From: Desmodus rotundus
Taxonomy: Eukaryota; Chordata; Mammalia; Chiroptera; Phyllostomidae
NCBI RefSeq assembly: GCF_022682495.2
Contig: NC_071391.1
Coordinates: 11,011,680 to 11,075,679 of the forward strand
Length of the DNA stretch: 64,000 nt
Direction: 5' to 3'
How positions within the stretch are numbered: position 1 is the stretch's first letter; each line of letters starts with the position of its first letter. Below the pieces are notes generated by a model. That model ran no database searches. It worked only from the letters and a program-made list of their open reading frames with translations, and was not told the DNA's origin. Shown one piece after another: positions 33,262-44,284 of this stretch. The position numbers and the translations under genes were made by a program.

Positions 33262-34194
33262 TGTTACAGAACAGACCCAGGAGGGTGTGAGAAATATACT
33301 ATTACCTTTCTCTCTGGGGGTTCCCCCCACCTACTAGATTTGCCTTGCCCACTGCCAGAGGAAAGACATCTCTCAATGCCAGAGGTTAGTGAAAAGGAAA
33401 AGAATTATTTATTTAAAAGTTATACAGACTTAGAGTAATGACTTAATGTCTTCATTAAAATACTAAAGTCCTTTAGAATACCCACAGATGCACACAGTCC
33501 TTCCTTCTCCCTCTGCCCAGTCTGGATACCGTATCTCAGGAAAAGAAGTAGAAGTTCGTGGTTCAGGCTCCCGGCACCATCAGTTGTGTCACCACCACAG
33601 GGTCCCCACTCTGCCAAAGCTGCGTGATCCTCTCTCCCTTCTCCACCAAAGCTGTGTGGTCCTCTCTGGTATGGCTGCTGGGACTGGGTTTAAATCCCAG
33701 CACCAGTCTTCCCCTGCAGCCCCATTTCTGACTCCTCCTACAATCTGTTATACCTGCCAGCATTCCCTATTCTTCCAGCTTTACTGGGCTGCCAGAGTAA
33801 GTCTGGGCAGGTGTGGCCCTATGGCATGGAGCCAATCTTCTCCAAGCTCTCACACAGGTGCTGTAACCAGGGGGAGTTGCTTCCCAATTACATCTTGGGT
33901 GGAAGTCACTTCCACCCCCCGGCTCAAAGCTTGACCACAGCTATTGAACATATGTATGAAACCAGTTAAAGGTTATAGATATGTTAAATGACCATGCCAG
34001 GGGTTAGCTGCATAGCTGTTGCTGTACAAAACAACTCTGAATGGCCCTGCTCCACGTGTCCCTTCCCCCAGCTCAGGCTTGTGGGGGTGAGGACATCCTA
34101 TATATATTTTTTTAATATTTCCTGGACACCTTGAGTTCTGGACCCCATTACAAATCCCTACTTGGGGCCCCTCTCTTGGCTGCACCCTGTTACA
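33262..34194. mobile_element. Solo LTR, family A, copy 2 (933 bp)
   Basis: Begins TGTTACAG and ends CTGTTACA, with a perfect 4-bp duplication CCTT (33258-33261 and 34195-34198). Internal repeat region reduced to about two units ('gctgtgtggtcctctctgg'). With the copy at 40633 it shares the start 'tgttacagaacagacccagg', which separates these two from the 31253 and 42706 copies. Confidence 0.85.
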
Positions 34195-34198
34195 CCTT

Positions 34199-35785
34199 GG
34201 CTGCCTGTCCTCCTCACTCTTCCATCTGGTGCCTTTGTTAGAATGTCTGGTGTGTCCCTATCGTCTATACTTAAAAAAGAACCAATTCTAGTTTAAGATC
34301 CTATTTTATTCATATTTGTTTTCACTAGTCGCTTACAATGCAATCATTGGCTTAGGATAAGAAGCAAAAATATTAGATAAATTGAATTTTAACAGTTTTA
34401 GCAACAGTTATTATCTTTCCCCAAGCAGCCTACTCAGCTGACAAGAACTGATGAACTCTCCAGGGAAGTAGCACATTAAAGAGGAGAAACACTAAACTGG
34501 GAACTATATCTGATTCCTCTGCTGCTTCTTCCATTTCTGATCTGTGAGCTAGGGTCACAGTGTTAAATTTTCCGAACTTGAGTACTTCCCTTGTCGAACC
34601 TATTGCCTCTATGTTGTCCACCATCTTACTTCTGGTATCCAGTACCATGGCTGGAACTTGAAATATGCCCAATAATTACGTGTTATAAACACTTAAACAT
34701 AAATAACCAAATGGCTTACAAGCTTTTATAAAGTGACTTAAAGAATTTTATGAACTATAAAATTTAATGTTAATAAGGTAGGTGCAATTACTGAAAGACC
34801 CCATCCTATTTACTAGCTAAGAAGATAAGATTTGAAATAAAAAATTCAAGAAACCATCTGTATTTCTGCACTGTAAAATGGTATTCTGTAGTACCAAATA
34901 AAATAATATATGGAAAGTGCTTTAATATGGCGCGTAGACTATAAGAACCCAACAGCTGTTAGTATTGCTGTTGCGTCGTTATACCTTCAAACTCAAGTGA
35001 GCCGTATCTTCTAGTCTCACTTGCAGTCTTAGGGAAGGTAGGAAATGAAGTTCTACTCACACTGACATTCTGAGTCTGTTCATAGGGTATGAGAAGTTCA
35101 CACAGCCTCTGGCAAGTTCTCTGACAAAGACATTTGCTAATGTCAAAATTGTCCCAAAGAAAATTATAGTTAGATACAAACTTCAATTTATGCTTCAGTT
35201 TAAACTTCAATTTTATTATATGAAAATTTGTACGTTTGTACTGGGGGAGGTATATAATAATACATCAGTAAATCATCAAACTAAGAAATATGAGATGAAG
35301 GTCTGATATCTACCATCTTATCTACTCACAACTCATTTTCTTAGTGTTTCTCAGAATGAGCTTTACCTGTGTTATCTTCAAAGTTCTTTGTAACTTTCTA
35401 TGTGTGTGTAAGAAAAAAGGCAGACAGAATTTCTAAGCATTTCTAAATTTATAGTACAATATTTTCTTTGACAGATAAGTTATTTAGATTTTTAAATTTC
35501 CCCAAGTATTGAGATACTTAAATTTATGTGTATCTTTAGCCTGCAACTTAACTGCATAGTGTGGTTACAAATGTGACCTGAATGAAAATCGTTTGTTAAA
35601 ATATTTTACTTGGTTTTGGTATATATGTTCATATCTAATTATGGAAATGCTACTGAGATCACAGAGCCAAGGCCTTTTGGATCTTTTTACAATATGTAAC
35701 CTGATACAATGTTCAGTGATTAAAAAAATCCTTTTATATCTCTCCTTAGATAATCCAATCAATGCCTCCCATATGAGACAAAGAA
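34199..35785. other. Intergenic, no gene recognised
   Basis: AT-rich. The minus-strand frames at 34430 and 34959 have no known domain. No clear repeat. Confidence 0.4.
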
Positions 35786-36730
35786 ATGTCCAGAAGAAAC
35801 TACACTGAAGTGACAGAATTTATCCCCTCGGGCCTAACAAGTCGCCCAGAGTTGCAAGTTGCTTTCTTCGTGCTGTTCCATGTGGTCTGCATAGTCAGTG
35901 TGATAGGGAACATGGGCATGATTGTTTTAATCAAAACTGATTCTCGCCTTCACACTCCCATGTACTTCTTTTCTCAAGTTTGTCTGTTCTTGATCTGTGT
36001 TTCTCCACAAACGTCACTCCCAAAATGCTGGAAAATTTCTTATCGGAGGAGAAGACCATCTCGTATGTGGGTTCTTTGGTACAATGCTGTACTGTCATTG
36101 TGTGGTCCTCACAGAGCACTGGGTGCGGGCTGTCACGGCCTGTGACCACTACATGGCCACCTGCCATCCACTCTTGTACAGTGGCAAGATGTCTAAGCAT
36201 GTCTGTGTTCGCCTGGTCATTGTCCCTCATGTCTATGGCTTCCTCCGTAGCGTGATGGAGACCTTGAGGACCTACAACCTCTCTTGCTGTGGGGCTAATG
36301 CGATTGATCATTTCGACTGTGCTGATCCTCTCTTATCAAACTGGCATGTTCTGACACCTACAGCGAAGAGTCATCAATGTGCCTAGTCGCTGACTACAGC
36401 AACGTCCAGTCCCTCCTGATCGTGCTCACATCCCACATGTTCATCCTTGTCGCCATCCTTAGAAGCCGTTCTGCAGAAGGAAGAAAGCTTTTTCCACATG
36501 TGGCTCCCACCTGACAGTGGTCACATTTTCTAGGGAGCCCTCTTCTGCACGCATCTGAGACATCCCACCGAGAAGTCAGTGGAACAGGGCAAACTGGTGG
36601 CTGTGCTTTACCCCACCGTGATCCCCATGCTGAACCCCATGACCTATTCCCCATGACCTATGGCCTCAGGAACAAGGATGTGAAAGAGGCATTGAGAAAA
36701 GCAATTGGGAAACCAAAACTGGGGAAATAA
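35786..36730 (+). pseudogene. Olfactory receptor pseudogene, OR5M-like, several frameshifts
   Basis: The whole OR length is present, from an ATG (MSRRNYTEVTEF) to a stop at 36728-36730, but in pieces of different frames. The first frame holds TM1 and TM2 ([21 protein letters not shown]) and breaks near 35970. The second carries [20 protein letters not shown] and breaks near 36100. The third carries [14 protein letters not shown], in which the DRY motif is lost, and breaks near 36335. Later faults are a 4-bp loss near 36480 (before 'aagctttttcc'), a 1-bp loss near 36530, and a 14-bp tandem duplication (36635-36648 and 36649-36662). It lies between OR5M8 and OR5M3, where human has OR5M pseudogenes, possibly the OR5M2P position. 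No functional receptor can be made. Confidence 0.92.
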
Positions 36731-37445
36731 ACGTGCCCAACTCCCATTAAAAATATTGCTAGACACAGAAAGATGTGATATTATTGGGTCAGACATCTCT
36801 TTTTAAGCTAATTTAACACATTTCTAACTTTGCGTCAGGTAGCTGATAAGGTTAAAATTCCTGAAAGCAGTGGTTGAAAATGGGAAGAATAGGAGGTAAC
36901 GTTGAAGCAGTTCATTCACCTTCCTGTATCAGCTAGTGTCATTTCTTACCAAAAAAATAGTGGCTTAAACAAGTCTAAATATTTACTTTGTTTTGTTTTA
37001 TGGTCAGATAAAAGAAGTCTGGAAGCTATCAGTCTCCAATTTGTATTCAGCTTTATTGGGTTTGTTCCCTGAATCCATTCCAGCTTGTTTTACTCTAAGC
37101 GTGGCTTACATTTTTAAGGTCACCTTAAGATGTAAAGAGGCTGCTCAGAAGGCAGCCCACACGTGCAAATGATCTTTAATGTTTTACAATAAATGTGCTA
37201 TCCCACATGTTTTCTTATATCTCGTCGGCCAAACTTAACCATATCCTCAAACCTCCCTGTAGGAGAGTTTAGGAAATGTTTACTCCAGGACACTGAATCA
37301 GGCTAAAAGATAAGCGTTCTGCCATCACCTCATTAGCGAATAGCCATCTGCACTACATTAAAAAAAAAAAAATCTCACTTTTACTACTTACTCATTTAAG
37401 TAATAACTTCTTAACCTACTTCCAATGATTCCCAAGACTTGAAAT
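36731..37445. other. Intergenic, no feature recognised
   Basis: 3' flank of the OR pseudogene, with a poly(A) stretch near 37360. No gene or clear repeat. Confidence 0.4.
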
Positions 37446-37454
37446 AAATGTTTT

Positions 37455-37638
37455 GTAAATTGTGCTGCTAGGGAGAGGGGATTACAGGAACTACTATAAA
37501 GGACACATGGACAAAATCAAGGGGGAGGGTGGAGGCGGGGGAGGGAGGTGGCTTCAGCTGGGGTGGGGTGGAAGGATGGGGAGAAAAGCCAGACAACTGT
37601 AACTGAATAACAATAAAAAAATTTTTTAAAAAGAAAAA
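37455..37638 (+). mobile_element. 5'-truncated L1 3' end with probable TSD
   Basis: Close relative of the copy at 4870: 'actataaaggacacatgg', 'caagggggagggtgga' and 'acaactgtaactgaataac' with an A-rich tail. Flanks 'aaatgtttt' at 37446-37454 and 37639-37647 are a likely duplication. Confidence 0.75.
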
Positions 37639-37841
37639 AAATGTTTTCACCTCATCAACACTAAAACCCACTGCACTTCATTTCTGAAAATAAAAAGGCA
37701 AGCCACCGGAAAAAAAAAAAGAAATAAATAATGTTTTATTTCACAGGTGTTGTGAGGATCTTAGGTACCTGATAAGGTGTCTACTAACGTTCTTGATGTC
37801 CTTGAGTGAAATCTTGATGCGGATCCTGGCCAGCAGGATCC

Positions 37842-38363
37842 TGTGTTGTGGCTGTGGTAGACAAATTCACACGGACTACCCAGTCCTGTGGAGGAAAAGG
37901 GACAGCGCGGCCACTCTCTGAAGAGGACAGCGCCTGCCCCTTGCCTTGACAGGTCTTTATTGCTTTTCTGGGCACATTACATTGAGGACGATCCTCATTT
38001 ACTCTGCACAGGTTCGATTTAGGTGGTTACAGAAAACAAAGGAGAGGGTGTTGCTAATTACATAAAAGAGGAAGGATATTTGCAAATGTAAAGGGAAAAG
38101 TGGTTAAGCTGGTTACACTAGTCCTTGGAAGGTTTAGCACAGATTTTAGGAAGTTACTTTAAAGATGTAAAAGATGTAAAGATGTTTGCTGCCTCAATTC
38201 AGGGTGAGGGAGTTTTAGCAAAAGCAAGTCTCAAAGTGGCCTAGGTACAATGCAGGCCTGATTCCCCACGGGAGAACCTGTCCATGGGTGTGGGTCCTGT
38301 GGGCTGGACCTCATTCCCCACTGGTCTTTCTGAGTGGGAGCTGGGCCCACGCCACGCAGAACA
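37842..38363 (-). mobile_element. Possible solo LTR (antisense), edges uncertain
   Basis: Read on the minus strand it starts near 'tgttctgcgtggcgtgg', carries 'agcaataaagacctgtc' (a polyA signal in an R-U5-like context near 37950) and ends near 'ccacagccacaaca'. This is LTR-like, but I found no target duplication to fix the ends. It is distinct from the family A LTRs. Confidence 0.4.
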
Positions 38364-39929
38364 GTCTCCTATAAAATCTATTTTAAAATATTTTGCCACA
38401 TAAACATTTTTATTCTTCCGTCTCAATATTAGAAATAAGTAGGCTTTTACTTGCAGCATCATAAAAATGTCTGTAAATGTTTTTCAAATGCATTTGGCTA
38501 TTTTAAAAATCAAGATTTCATAGAAGATTTTGTTTCTTTAATGCAGGTTGATGGCACACAGTATCTAATTTTAAACTTCCTAACTTTTTATGTGTTCAGG
38601 GACATTTTAAAAAATCATAAGCAAGCCACCCTGAACAGTGATTCAACTGAAGTTATTTTTATAAATCATGATGTTTGATTTAGCTGTGTTTAGATGTCCA
38701 TAGGGGCAGCATGGCTGACTCATTTGCAAGTAAGGAGACTTAGTCCCCTTCCTACCTTCCAACCCCTTTTTTTCACCATCCCAGCACATGTGATTCTAAT
38801 ATGCCTTCAGCCCAATGCTGAAGATTGCTTTCAGATTGCCCAAGAATGGTCAAAATTGCTAATAATTTAATCAATGAAGAACAAGGGTGTGCTATGCCAT
38901 AATTTTCTTACTTAGCTTCTCTGTTGGTTGGCATTATCCCTTAAAATGTCTTAGCAATAAAGGAACAGATGCCATTATCATCCGTGTCAGAGGAGAGGAC
39001 TTGAAGTCTTCACGGCCAATTGTCACGACAGGGTTTTCATACAGTGTGAAACTATCTAGTGTCAATGCGTTCACACTCAAGAATCAAGAAAAAGATAGAA
39101 TCCGGTGACTTGCTGGTCTGAGAAGCCCATTCTCTGAACCTCGAAGTATAGAACACAGAAACATAGCTCTTTGGGCTCACAGGCTGAATTACTGTGGGGG
39201 GAGAGAAATAACACCTAGCACAGGTATGTACCTGACTTTCTAGGTGCTCATCCAACCCGGTGGTGCTTCCTCTCACGGCTGGCCCTGTTTTATAACAGGC
39301 GAGGGAAGAAACCAGCAGCAGTTTACATGTAATGATTACTAACATTTTGTTAAAGTACCTTAATTAATAAAATCTAGACATTATTCGATAAGTAAGTGTG
39401 GCTTAAAAACAATTTTGCCAGTAGAGATACAACTCATCAATATGCTGATTGTTATGTATGAGAAAATTAAAAAATAGTCATCAGGGTTTGTAAATATTTA
39501 TTAAAAACTTGTGGACTAGTAGATGGTCCAGTCTTATTTTCTATGTTATTTACATAATAATTCTATTCACTGAGTGCTTAATATTAATTAATAATATACA
39601 ATTACATATTACATCCATATTAGGCAAGGAAAAGGGTACTCACAAATAAACAATAAATGTGGATGTTGAGTTTATTGAAACATTTAGAAAAAATTTATAA
39701 TTTAGAGGAAGTGGAGAGACATACATTAAGATAGCAGTTTTCAGTGATGTTTACCTGAGAGACAAAGGAGTCTATGTCCTTTATCCAATTTCTCTTCATT
39801 GGATTTGGGAATGGAGACAGGAAACATAAAACTAACAGAGGAATTGAAAGAGAAGGCGTTAGAAAAAGTTAACATAAATGAGGAATAGCCATATTTGGTG
39901 TGTGGATTTTCTGATTATTTTATTAGATA
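38364..39929. other. Intergenic, no gene recognised
   Basis: AT-rich, with no domain-bearing frame and no clear repeat. Confidence 0.4.
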
Positions 39930-41715
39930 AAATACATCTCTACCTGGATCAGAATTTGTTTTCTTGGGATTAAATAGTTGTCCTAAATTATTACACAACC
40001 TTTTTCTGTGTGCCCAGATCATATTGGTATGGTCATATTAATCAGGATCAGTCCCCAGTTCAACAGCTTTTATTTTTTTCTCAGTCACTTGTCTTTTGCA
40101 GATGTGTGGTTCTCCTCTAATGCTACTCCTAAAACATTTGAAAATTTGTTATCTGAGATTGAAACCATTTCCTGCCCTGGTTGTATAGTGCAGTGTATAT
40201 TCTTTATTTCCTGTGTCCACGTAGAAGTCTTCACCCTTGCTGTGATGGTCCTTGATAGATTTGTGGCAATTGGAAGCACTCTGCTTAATGGTACCAGAAT
40301 GTCAAGGACTGTCTGTATTCAGCTGAGCTCTTTCCCTCACATATATTGTGTCTTTAATAGTTTGATCTCAACATTGTGGACCCATGGATCGTACTGCTGT
40401 GGGAACATTGAGATCGACTATTTCTACGTGTACACCCAGCTCTCATCCAAATGGCCTGGGCAGGAACCTTCATTAAAGAATATACCATGCTAACATTGGC
40501 AGGTCTCAACTTCTCTTACTCTTTATTGGTCATCTCCTTTATCATCTCCTACATATTCATCCTTATTGCTATCACAGGAATGTGCTCAGCAGAAGGCTTC
40601 TCCATGTGTGAATCACATTTGACAGCTGTCACTGTTACAGAACAGACCCAGGTCGGGGGGTGGTGAACGATATACCATTACTTAATGGACCCACCCTTGT
40701 GCTCCGGGGGTCCTCCATCCTGTATTAGGTTTACCTTGCCCACCGCCAGGGAAAGATGTCTCTCACTGCCAGAGATTGGTGAAAAGGAAAGGGTTTATTT
40801 ATTTAAAGAGTTATACAAGCTTAAGGGTAATGACTTAATGTCTTCATTGAGATCCCAAAGTCCTTTAGAATACCCACAAAAGCACAGTCCTTCCTTCCCC
40901 CTCTGCCCAGTCCAGGGTACCGTATCTCAGAAAAAGAAATAGAAATCCGTGGTTCTTCTCTGCCCAAGCCGCATGGGCCCAGAAAGATCCGTGTTCCCCA
41001 AAAGACCCCAGATGGTTGCTGCACCTTTTCGTGGAGTTTTAATCCCAGCGCCAGTCTTCCTCTGCAGCCCCCGTTTCCCACTCCTCCTACAATCAGTTAC
41101 ACTTGCCAGCATCCCCATATTCTTCCAGCTTTACTGGGCTGCCATAGTAAGTCTGGGCAGGTGTGGTCCCAAGGCGCTGCAACCAGGGGGAGTTGTCTCC
41201 CAGTTACAAGGTGGGTTGAAGTCACTCCCATCCCCCTGGCTCAAAGCATGGCCACAGCTGTTTAACGTATCTATGAAACCAGTTAAAGGTTATAGATGTG
41301 TTAAACAACCATTCTAGAGGTTATCTGCAAAACTGTCGTAATTCAGAGCAACTCTCTGTTGCCCTGCTCCATGCGTGCAATCCCCCAGCTCAGACTTGTG
41401 GGGGTGAGGACATCCTATATGTATATATTTCTTTAATATTTCCCGGACACCCTGAGTTCTGGGACCCCATTACAAATTCCCATTTGCCTACCCCCCACTT
41501 TGCCTCACCCTGTTACATCACCATATTCTATGAAACTGTCTTCATGTATCTCGGAACTCCAGCTGAACAGTGTGTAGAGCAGGGAAGAGGTAGCTGTGTT
41601 TTATACCAGAGTAATTCCTACATTCTCTCCCATGATCTATAGTCTCAGGAACAAAGGTAAAAAGGAGGCCATGAGCAAAGAAATCAGTAGAACATTTTTA
41701 ACTAAAAATATTTAA
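39930..41715 (+). pseudogene. Olfactory receptor pseudogene, OR5M3-like, split by an LTR
   Basis: An OR reading frame is recognisable from about 39930 ('cagaatttgttttcttggg') to a stop at 41713-41715. The TM1 region is deleted. The frame at 40008-40493 holds [19 protein letters not shown] and [15 protein letters not shown], with the DRY motif changed to DRF. Loop 2 (FYCADPP in relatives) has decayed, and a frameshift near 40450 leads to [20 protein letters not shown]. Part of the segment before TM6 is missing. A solo LTR (40633-41517) then separates LTAVT from FYETVFMYLGTPAEQ and the C-terminus. It shares MAIG-type and VWFSSN features with OR5M3, so it is probably a relic of a tandem duplicate. 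Confidence 0.9.
40633..41517. mobile_element. Solo LTR, family A, copy 3, inside an OR pseudogene (885 bp)
   Basis: Begins TGTTACAG and ends CTGTTACA, with a perfect 4-bp duplication TCAC (40629-40632 and 41518-41521). Removing it and one TCAC restores the interrupted OR segment, which proves the exact insertion. It is the shortest copy; the internal repeat zone is down to about one unit. Groups with the 33262 copy by its first 20 bases. Confidence 0.9.
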
Positions 41716-42301
41716 AATTTACAATGTATGATGAGACCCATAATTCAATGGAAGGGATTGAAATTAACCATTTCTTTTAGATAACTTTGAGGAAATAATA
41801 ATTTATGGTTTCAATGAATAGACAAAGGTTACACGTAATTGTAAAGGAAATAATGGTGTAAAGGTAAGAAAAGTATATTGTACACAAGACTCTTTGGGTC
41901 TATGAAATCTGGCACGATAAAAATATGTTGGCAATATTATCTATGTTTTCCCCCCTTTCACACCATGTCAAATTTAGTAATTATTTTGTAACTGGAAAAG
42001 CTTTTTCATAGAGCTTTTCAATATTTCACAAATCTACTCTTCTGATTTTAAAGGGACTCTAATGGTCTCTTCTTGTACCTAGAATAGGTGTTGGTTTGGA
42101 ATTAAATGCTGTTGTTTAAAAATACTTCACTTGAATATAGTTTCACCATAACTCATTGTTATAATTGGAGACAACATCCCTGACAATGGAATGTTATGTA
42201 GAATATGTTATAAACTCTATTTAAGCAATGTTAATATAACTACAAGTTTACATTTTCAAATGTATACTAATTAATTAAATAAATTTTATTGATATGTGAA
42301 C
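41716..42301. other. Intergenic, no feature recognised
   Basis: AT-rich flank between the OR pseudogene and the nested LTRs. No gene seen. Confidence 0.4.
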
Positions 42302-42705
42302 ATACTGTTAGGTAGGATAAACAGTAAACTAAGACAGGGAGGAGGAGGGAGACAGGTCTCACCCACTAACCCAGCAGTCCTGAGCCTGGTCTGATAAGAT
42401 TGCCAGGAGTTCCAACATCACAAGAAACACCATGCTAGCACAGGAGGGGGAAGCCCTTGAAATTCTGTATTCATCATTCCCACAGTTTGGGAAAGAAAGC
42501 CTTTGAAACTGTGTATTCGTTACAAAATCTAGAAAGGGGAATAAGAAGAGGTCCACAATGCTCAAAGAAAAAGCCCATAAAACAGCTTTGGTCAATTGTC
42601 TGCCTCTAGTCACTATTTGTTCTATGAGGGGTTCCCTAGTGCTAACAGAAAGAGCCCACAAATAACTTTGAGTAACTGCCTCAACTTTGATTAACTTCCT
42701 CCTGT

Positions 42706-43893
42706 TGTTACAGAGCAAGGGGGGGGGAAGTTCACGATAAATTATTACAGAAAGGATTCCGCCTTTCTGTCTCTGGAGGTTCCTTCCCCCCACGCCCACC
42801 TGCTAGGTTCGAAATGCCCGCCGCCAGAGGAAAGACGTCTCTCAATGCCAGAGACTGGTGAAAAGGAAAGGAATTGTTTATTTGAAAGTTACACAAACTT
42901 AGAATAATGACCTAATGTCTTCAATAAGATACTAAAGTCCTCTAGAATACCCACAGATGCACAGTCCTTCCCTCTCCCTGTGCCCAGTCCGGGGTACCGT
43001 GTCTCAGGAAAAGAAGTAGAAGTCCGTGATTCAGGCTCCCGGCACCATCAGCTGTGTGGCTGCTGCAATCCCCAGTTAATCCAAAGCCATGTGGCACCTT
43101 CTCATGGCCACCAGCAAGAGTCCTTTCTCCCCTTTTCTTCCCGGCAAAGTCTCTCCTGCTGCCTAAGCCACGTGGCAAGAAGAAGCACTCCAAAACCTCG
43201 TGGTCCTCTCTACTCTCCTTCAGAACCGCGTGGTCCTTTTCCCCATTTACTTTGGAGCCGCGTGGTCTCCTCCTTCTCCCCCAAAACCTTGTGGCCCTCC
43301 TTTACTACTATGGAGCCGCGTGGTCTCTCCCTTACTTCAGAGCCGCATGGCCTCTTCTTACTCTATGGCTGCCGGGCCTAGGTTTAAATCCCAGCACCCA
43401 TCTTCCTTTGCAGCCACATTTCCGACTCCTCCTACAGTCAGCTACACCTGCCAGCATCCCCGTATTCTTCCAGCTTTACTGGGCTGCCATAGTAAGTCTG
43501 GGCAGGTGTGGCCCCATGGCATGGAGCCAATCATCTCCAAGCTCTCACGCAGGTGCTGTAACCAGGGGGAGTTGCTTCCCAGTCCCATCGAGGGTGGAAG
43601 TCACTCCCATCTCCCTGGCTCAAAGCAGGGCCACAGCTATTTAACATATCCATGAAACCAGTTAAAGGTTATAGATATGTTAAATGACCGTGCCAGGGGT
43701 TAGCTGCAAAGCTCTTGCTACCCAAAACAGCCTCTGAATGGCCCTGTTCCATGTGTCCCATCCCCCTTGGCTCAGGCCTGTGGGGGTGAAGACATCCTAC
43801 ATACATTTTTCTAATATTTCCTGGACACCCCGAGTCCTGGACCCCATTATAAATCCCTTCCTGGGGCCCTCCTCTTGGCTGCACCCTGCTTCA
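42706..43893. mobile_element. Solo LTR, family A, copy 4, nested (1188 bp)
   Basis: Begins TGTTACAG and ends CTGCTTCA, with a perfect 4-bp duplication CTGT (42702-42705 and 43894-43897). It is the longest copy because its internal repeat is expanded (43167-43371). Start and end text place it with the 31253 copy. It inserted into the family B LTR, so it is younger than that LTR. The long frames across 43054-43655 are translations of the repeat region, not genes. Confidence 0.9.
43167..43371. repeat. Variable repeat within LTR, six to seven units
   Basis: Imperfect units of 27-30 bp around 'agccgcgtggtctctccc' follow each other. The same zone has about one unit in the 40633 copy, two in the 33262 copy and two to three in the 31253 copy. 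Confidence 0.8.
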
Positions 43894-44284
43894 CTGTCAC
43901 ATGTCTGTTTTACAAGATGAATAAATGTGGTCTGGAGCAAGATGAGAATTTGGGCTATCAGACCCCCCGCACACACATACCTTCAGGTAGTCACACCCCA
44001 CCCAGGGAAGCTGGCACTGCCTTTACCACCAATCAATATGTAACTCCCTCACCCCATCCCACTAACTGTATAAGTCCTCAGAACAAAGGACCTGATGCTT
44101 TTTGCCACCCCTGCCTTTACCCATGCCCTTTACCTATGCCTTTTTCTCACGCCTCGACAAGGCCTGATCTCCTCCATGAAAACATATCACCAACAAACTT
44201 TGCTTGCATACTAGTAGTAGACTTGCTTATCTGTAATTCTTCCCCATGTGGACAAGACCAATTGAGTTTTTCCTGCAACAATAC

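Larger units (their letters stand above)
42306..44280 (+). mobile_element. Solo LTR, family B (about 783 bp), carrying a nested LTR
   Basis: Begins TGTTAGGTAG and ends CCTGCAACA, with a perfect 4-bp duplication ATAC (42302-42305 and 44281-44284). The nested family A LTR at 42706-43893 splits it. Without that insert and one CTGT it is about 783 bp. 'ctgtataagtcctcagaac' near 44070 looks like a TATA region and 'caacaaactttgcttgc' resembles the end of R/U5, which indicates plus orientation. No viral genes remain. Confidence 0.8.

Noticed and set aside
43054..43655. Open frames of 151-196 residues
   Set aside because: They are translations of a solo LTR and its internal tandem repeat. Similar frames occur in the other LTR copies in different lengths, with no domain.
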